From Geosiphon pyriformis (taxonomy: Eukaryota; Glomeromycota; Glomeromycetes; Archaeosporales; Geosiphonaceae): a stretch of DNA of 64,000 bases. This document shows, piece by piece, positions 59,027-64,000 of this stretch (within the stretch, counting starts at the first letter, position 1; every line of letters begins with the position of its first letter). Under the pieces are notes generated by a model. The model did not search any database. It was given only the letters and a program-made list of their open reading frames with translations, and was not told the origin of the DNA. The DNA lies in the NCBI GenBank assembly GCA_016748015.1, contig JAAOMT010000128.1, forward strand, positions 7,538 to 71,537. Direction: 5' to 3'. Position numbers and translations under genes: made by a program.

Positions 59027-61300
59027 TCTTTGTCTCCTTAATTTTATGACCATGACTAGAGCAAAGAGTAAAAAGGCTGTACTTGATATTTGTCCTAAGA
59101 TATCTAATAAAATTTCAACCAAAAGAGCTCTCTCTGTTGTAGAAGCAACTAGGCAAAACGTTTTAGAAGCCTTTTTTTTACCCAATAATTATGATAAGCT
59201 GCCTTTGGTAACCATTATAGCAACTTCTTCATCTTTGGCTGGTTTTTCATCAGTCAAAGTTTCCTCAAAGAGACATACTTGGATTAGTTCTAGTGTTGCC
59301 TCCACCTCTACTAAGAGCCCAAAAGTGTTTAATAATAGACTAATTAACAAACTGGTTTTCTCTTCCATAGTTTCTATATCTGGTGCTGGTAGCATCTTCT
59401 CTTCAAAAAAAATGGTCAAAAAAACCAAAAGTTCAGAAAAATGGAGGCAGTTGCTTGCCTCTGCTATTGTTACACTGAACCCCTTTGTGGTTCCCAATGA
59501 GATCTTAGATAAGATCTTCATAGCATCATCTGGCATATCATCTAAGATAGGCCTAAATCAACTACTGGCTGTGTTGCCAAATGTGGTGTCTTCTAGTAGA
59601 TCATTCCCAGTTTTAGAAGCAAAATAATCTTCTCCTGTTGGGTCACCTGTTCTTGAGAACTGGGCTGATCAAATGGAAACTGAATCATCTTCTCCTCTAG
59701 TTTCTGGTGCTATTTCTGGTGGTGCTTAAAAAACTATTGCTAGTCGCCAAAAGTTTGCTGGATGGGTGGCCTTTACTCTGGTGTTTAATGCTATTTTTAA
59801 GATCAAATTGGCTTATGTTAAGACTGTTTTTCAGTCAGTACATGGTTTTTTGGATGTAAAGTCAGTATTAAAAGACAATATGAAGCTGTTTTGTGTGAAG
59901 TTTGCTTCTCAAGTGTCTTTAAAAGCTGTATTTTTGGTTGAGCTTACAAGTTTTGTACGTTTGACTACTCTCAAAATTGTCAAATTCTTGGTAGTTTCTA
60001 AGTCTGACTCTTTTTTTGCTGCTGTTGTACTGCATAATGTGTCTTTGAATGTGTCTGCTACTAACATTAAGACAGCTTTCAGTGTTTTTGGTGTGATTAT
60101 TTATGTTGTGCTGAAGCCTACTGGTATTTGGCAGTATGTTGTGGTCCATTTTGAGAATTTGATTGCTGTTACATCTGCTCTCAATTACTAGTCAGTTTTG
60201 GTGAGCAAGGATAGTGTTCAGATCCTTTTCCTTGTAAATCAACAAGAAACAATTGTGTCTCATGATAGGTTTAAGGCCAAGTTGGTCAACCTTTTTCTTG
60301 GCTGCACTGCCTTTAAAATCAGTGATATGGTTTCTCAAATTGGTGGTCGGTCTTGTTTTATTCTTCAGTCTTCTGATTCTGGTTGTTGTTTTCATTTTGC
60401 TTTGGTTACATTTGGCTCTTAAGCTAATTTGGACCTTGCTGTTATTAAAACTAGTACACTAAGAAAGTGCTATATCTGATGGGAAACTCCTGGTTGTCGG
60501 CATTGTTTTTGGTGTCAAAAGATAGACCACTTGGCCATAGACTATAAGGTTGCTTTACTTCCCTATTTTAAGGCTCCCAAGATGTTTAAATCACATTTTG
60601 TTGGTTCTTTGTCTTATGTAAAAGCATCCATTCCTCTTGTTATTTCTGAGTTTCCTCTTTTGGTAGCTGCTGCTCCTCCTGTTGCTGTTGTAGATTCTTT
60701 GGTGTTTTCTCAACTGGCATCTCTGGAATTTGATTTGGCCAAGCTTTCTGTTTTGGTTGATTCTATTGTTAAGCCTGTTGACTCTATGGTCAAAGTTTTT
60801 GAACAATTTGTTAATGGAGATCTGGTTTTAAGTTTTGCTCTTGGCCTCAGAGTCAATGAGGTTTTGGTTTACATAAGTATTTTTAGCAGAGCTGTTGGTA
60901 AGTTGGAGCGAGAAGTGGTCACTCTGAAAACTGAGTGTGGTTTTGAGAACATTAATATGTTTGGCCCTTATGTAAGTTTGTCATCTTTTGATGATGATAT
61001 GTTTTTTAATTTGATGTCTCTTTGGAAACATGAATCTGCTACTATAAAGACTGATGCCTTTAAGACAGCTGAATAATTGGTTGGATTAATTAATAATAGT
61101 GCTATATTATTTGAGATTGTTCAAAGGATGTCTTCTTTGGGTAAGTTTTCTTTTAGTGCATCAATGTAGTATAGCCTGAACTGGCTTGAGTAGCTGGTTA
61201 TATGTAGTAAGTGTGTGAATCATATTTAGTTCTGGATCACTTAGTTTGGTCCTAATTTCTAGATAATGGTTGGGTTATATTCGTTAAACTCTTAATAAAA
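59027..61300 (+). mobile_element. Gag-only non-autonomous retroelement, copy A (best preserved)
   Basis: A 2.27 kb unit with a short leader, one ORF1-like reading frame (59,046-61,076) and a ~150 bp 3' region whose last ~110 bp resemble the LINE 3' tail at 18,020-18,135 (ggcttgagtagctggtta..., ttagtttggtc..., ctagataatggttgg...). There is no endonuclease, RT or RNase H. Copies at 22,412-24,690 and 57,480-58,860 define it as a family; copies A and B share both ends. By analogy with mammalian HAL1 (ORF1-only LINE derivatives) I infer that it is mobilised by the LINE machinery. Confidence 0.7.
59046..61076 (+). pseudogene. ORF1-like RNA-binding protein of the gag-only element
   Basis: A 677-codon frame with in-frame stops at 59,625, 59,727, 60,189, 60,420 and 60,477 and no frameshift. 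The N-terminus is basic and Ser-rich (MTMTRAKSKKAV...). The middle has two RRM-like segments (about 60,010-60,190: VVLHNVSLNVS, TAFSVFGVIIYV, GIWQYVVVHFEN; and about 60,265-60,420). A zinc-knuckle-like motif follows at 60,498-60,545 (CFWCQKIDHLAIDY, with Tyr where the last Cys is expected). The C-terminal ~170 residues are helical (LASLEFDLAKLSVLVDSIV, VGKLEREVVTLK) and resemble the C-terminal part of the LINE ORF1s. Function inferred: binding and packaging of its own RNA. Not translatable as it stands. Confidence 0.65.
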
Positions 61301-61684
61301 ATTACAAAAAATATAAAGTTTTTAAAAGTATATTATAAAATTAAATAAATATATATATATATATATATTTTAACTTAGATAAAAATATTTTTAATTAAAA
61401 TTAAAAGATTTAAACTTAATTTTAATATATTAACTTTTTACATATATTAAATTAATTAATTTACTTGTAAACATATTTAGCATATTATTTTTTCATGAAT
61501 TAAATAATTAAATTTAAATAACTAAATTTAAAACTTTGATTATATATTGTAATTGTATTAAGATAATTAAAACAAATTAATTAATTACATTTTTGTATTA
61601 AAAAAACATAAAAATTTATTAATAACAATAATTAATATTTTAAATTTAACTATTTAAATTATTATTATTATTATTAAAAATTAA
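61301..61684. other. AT-rich spacer between two converging retroelement tails
   Basis: A/T-only DNA with (AT)n at 61,348-61,370 and (ATT)n near 61,664-61,676. It separates the 3' end of the gag-only element (+) from the 3' tail of a LINE on the minus strand. No gene. Confidence 0.6.
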
Positions 61685-64000
61685 CAAGTATAGTTTAATT
61701 ACTATTTAATATACAGAATCAAAATTAGGGACTTTAGTTAAATGTAATATATGCTTTTACTACATGTAACCAGTTATTTAGGCTAATTAAAACAATACTA
61801 AATTCCTATTTAAACCATAACTTCTTTATTCAGATCTGAAAAAAACAAGCAAGACTTATAAAAACCAAAGTTAATCTTAAATAACTTATCAATACAAATT
61901 AATTTAAACATTTTATTTGATAAATTTGATTTTATAATATGGAACACATCAAAAACTATCTTAGAATTACTAATCAAACCACATTTTTTTATTTCTGCTC
62001 TATATTTGTATCTGAACTTCCATAATTCAGAACAATATTGTTTATTCAAACTGTACACAAAATCAACTATAATCTAAACAGTTTTTTTACAATCTTTAAA
62101 TATCTGTAAAGCTTCATAGTATTAATTTTTAAGCACAAAGTTCTTACAAAGAAAAGTATATAGTTCAATATTTAACAAATACAAAAAAAGAGACTCTACA
62201 ATTATAGAAAACAGTAGTATAAAGTTTCATTAGTGACCTTCAAATCTCAATTTGGTCAAGCAAAATTTTTTTATAAAACTTAATCTTTTTAGAGCAGATA
62301 AATACATAATTAAAAAATTCAATCTTTTCACAATATAAATACAGAATACTTGGATATTTCTTGTCTTAAAGTTTTTTTCTAACTGCAACAGGTAGTTTTT
62401 TATGAACCATTTTCATAAAATATGTGCACAAACCAGTTAAAGCCTTATTTGTAAAGTCTAATAGTATGTGTAAATTTGGATATCAAACTGCAATAGTTTA
62501 ATTTCAATCAATATTTCAAACCAAAAAATTATTTAATATTTTGAAACCAAGTCCAACTTTCTACTAGACACAATTTATTAATCTATATATATTCCAAATA
62601 AAATAATAAATATTATTAGATATTTTCAAATCATTAATTATAACAAAACATTTATACATATTACTGAACAGCAACAGAGAAAAACAGACAGCTTTGTATG
62701 CTAAAACATTCACATAAACATTGCTTAAAACACCTGAATGTCTTTTAATCTTTGACCAAATTACTAAAAAATCTTTATCTCTAACCAAGTTAACAATAAG
62801 TTTTCTTTTTATTTAGCAACAGTTTCAAAAATCAGAATCTGACAATCTTAATTCTGAAACATATGTATCTAAAGTGGTCTAACTGTCTAAATATAAAACT
62901 ACAGTACAAAAAAATAACACATATTTTAAAACTAAAGCAATAACTTGCAATTTAGCTATTGTTAATAACAATAATTTATGAATTTTGACACTAATATCCA
63001 AGTTAATTTTAGAAAAATATGCAATAGTTCTATCAACTACAGCAGAAAAATCTAAATTCACTAAAAACTTATCTGTATAAACATTGATTGCACTTGACTA
63101 AATCTCAGAAATACATTTTTTCAAAATTGAAAACTGATTTGTTAACAAAACACTATTATTTTCTGCATCAAAAACCACATTAAAAAAGACTAGAATAAGA
63201 CTAGTATTACATAAAAAGTTTAACACCAAAGTAAACCAAGAAAGTACAGACCCCCTAGAATTTAATCTTTTCTAATGACAAAATGTTTTCCAATCTATAA
63301 CTTTGTTATATTTATTTAAAAATCTGTTATAAAAAGCCACATTAAATTTTTTTAAAGAAGTTATCTTGTTAAAATATAGAAAAGTATTCAAAATATGTAA
63401 CATAAAAAACTTGTCAAGACTAAAAAATACATAAGACAAATTATTCAATAATAAGAGATTATTATTTAAAAAAATACATATTACTCTAGCCAAAAAATTA
63501 TTAAAAAGACTAATTCATAACCTAACTGAATATTATAAAAAATTCAAAGAAGCTTAGTTCAAAATCTGCAGATTCAAAAATCTGTGATCAAAAAGCTAAC
63601 CAAAAATACCAACAGTATTTGTAAAAGCAACAATTAAAGTAACTTTTTCTTTAGTTTGAACTTGTTTAAATGTTTTTAGATTATACAATAAAGAGTAGTA
63701 CAGTGTTTTATTAAGAAAATCATGTAACAAATTAGTTTTTAACTTAAAACTCCTTCTAATTAAAACATTCTATTGACAGCAAATTTTAGAAAACATAAAA
63801 CTAAACTGTATTTAATATTTAATAATAAATTGCAAAATGTCTAAAACCAAATAAGAAAATTGTTTATCTATAATAGTTTTTTTTAATACTAAATTCAAAA
63901 AAAACTTGATATTAAACTAAGTCTTGATTAAACTAAGCTTGAATAAACTATCTGTTGATAAAAAAATACCTAAATATCTGTATAGCACATCTCTTTTGGC
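61685..64000 (-). mobile_element. 3' half of an AT-degraded LINE, running off the window
   Basis: On the minus strand, the tail (61,685-61,800) is followed upstream by ORF2 relics in correct order. 62,058-61,810 (KKCGLISNSKIVFDV, YKSCLFFSDL) matches the C-terminus ETGLICDSGVV...SYCFFSGLSG. 62,788-62,564 (VRDKDFLVIWSKIKRHSGVLSNVYVNVLA) matches the RNase H end. 63,061-62,879 (YLDS, AKLQVIALVLK) is the RNase H Glu/Asp region, and 64,000-63,900 reads YLGIF-like RT sequence. Stops and frame changes are common; G and C are largely lost. Confidence 0.72.

Overview
The window looks like nuclear DNA of an arbuscular mycorrhizal fungus (Glomeromycotina, probably Rhizophagus-like). It is very AT-rich. 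Intron-dense fungal genes with short GT-AG introns sit in islands between large blocks of repeats, and the LINE ORF1 proteins resemble a type I recall from Rhizophagus. That recollection was not checked against a database.

Layout. 1-2,660: an LTR-like repeat that cuts a LINE ORF1 fragment, an AT desert and a LINE 3' tail. 2,985-7,593: SEC24 (COPII coat; 17 exons deduced). 7,600-11,270: a Tc1 relic and an AT desert. 11,290-18,140: a 6.8 kb LINE (+). 18,140-29,260: an older, AT-degraded LINE holding two nested insertions (a 2.3 kb gag-only element and a 604 bp Tc1-type element), then a second LTR-like copy. 29,260-34,040: microsatellite-rich DNA. 34,042-35,532: a perilipin-like lipid-droplet gene. 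37,845-41,611: a GCK-type Ste20 kinase (Kic1/Nak1 type). 42,307-45,074 (-) and 45,293-49,930 (+): a head-to-head pair, tRNA isopentenyltransferase and exocyst SEC3. 50,520-57,370: a second LINE (-). 57,480-61,300: two more gag-only copies, one heavily decayed and one well preserved. 61,680-64,000: the 3' half of another decayed LINE (-).

Host genes. Sec24 (ER export), Sec3 (exocyst tethering) and the Kic1/Nak1-type kinase all belong to secretion and polarised growth. The perilipin fits a lipid-storing fungus. No operon-like logic applies; the only close regulatory pairing is the 218 bp divergent promoter between the tRNA-modification gene and SEC3.

Most notable. (1) A defined 2.27 kb retroelement family codes only for a LINE-ORF1-like protein (RRM-like regions plus zinc knuckle) and ends in the 3' tail of the co-resident LINEs, so it looks like a HAL1-like parasite of the LINE machinery. 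(2) The three best-preserved elements have kilobase-long ORFs broken almost only by in-frame stops, with one frameshift in about 15 kb; most stops are explained by C-to-T/G-to-A changes at Gln, Arg or Trp codons. This suggests deamination or RIP-like decay. (3) A short Tc1-type element with near-perfect inverted repeats encodes only the DNA-binding part of a transposase.
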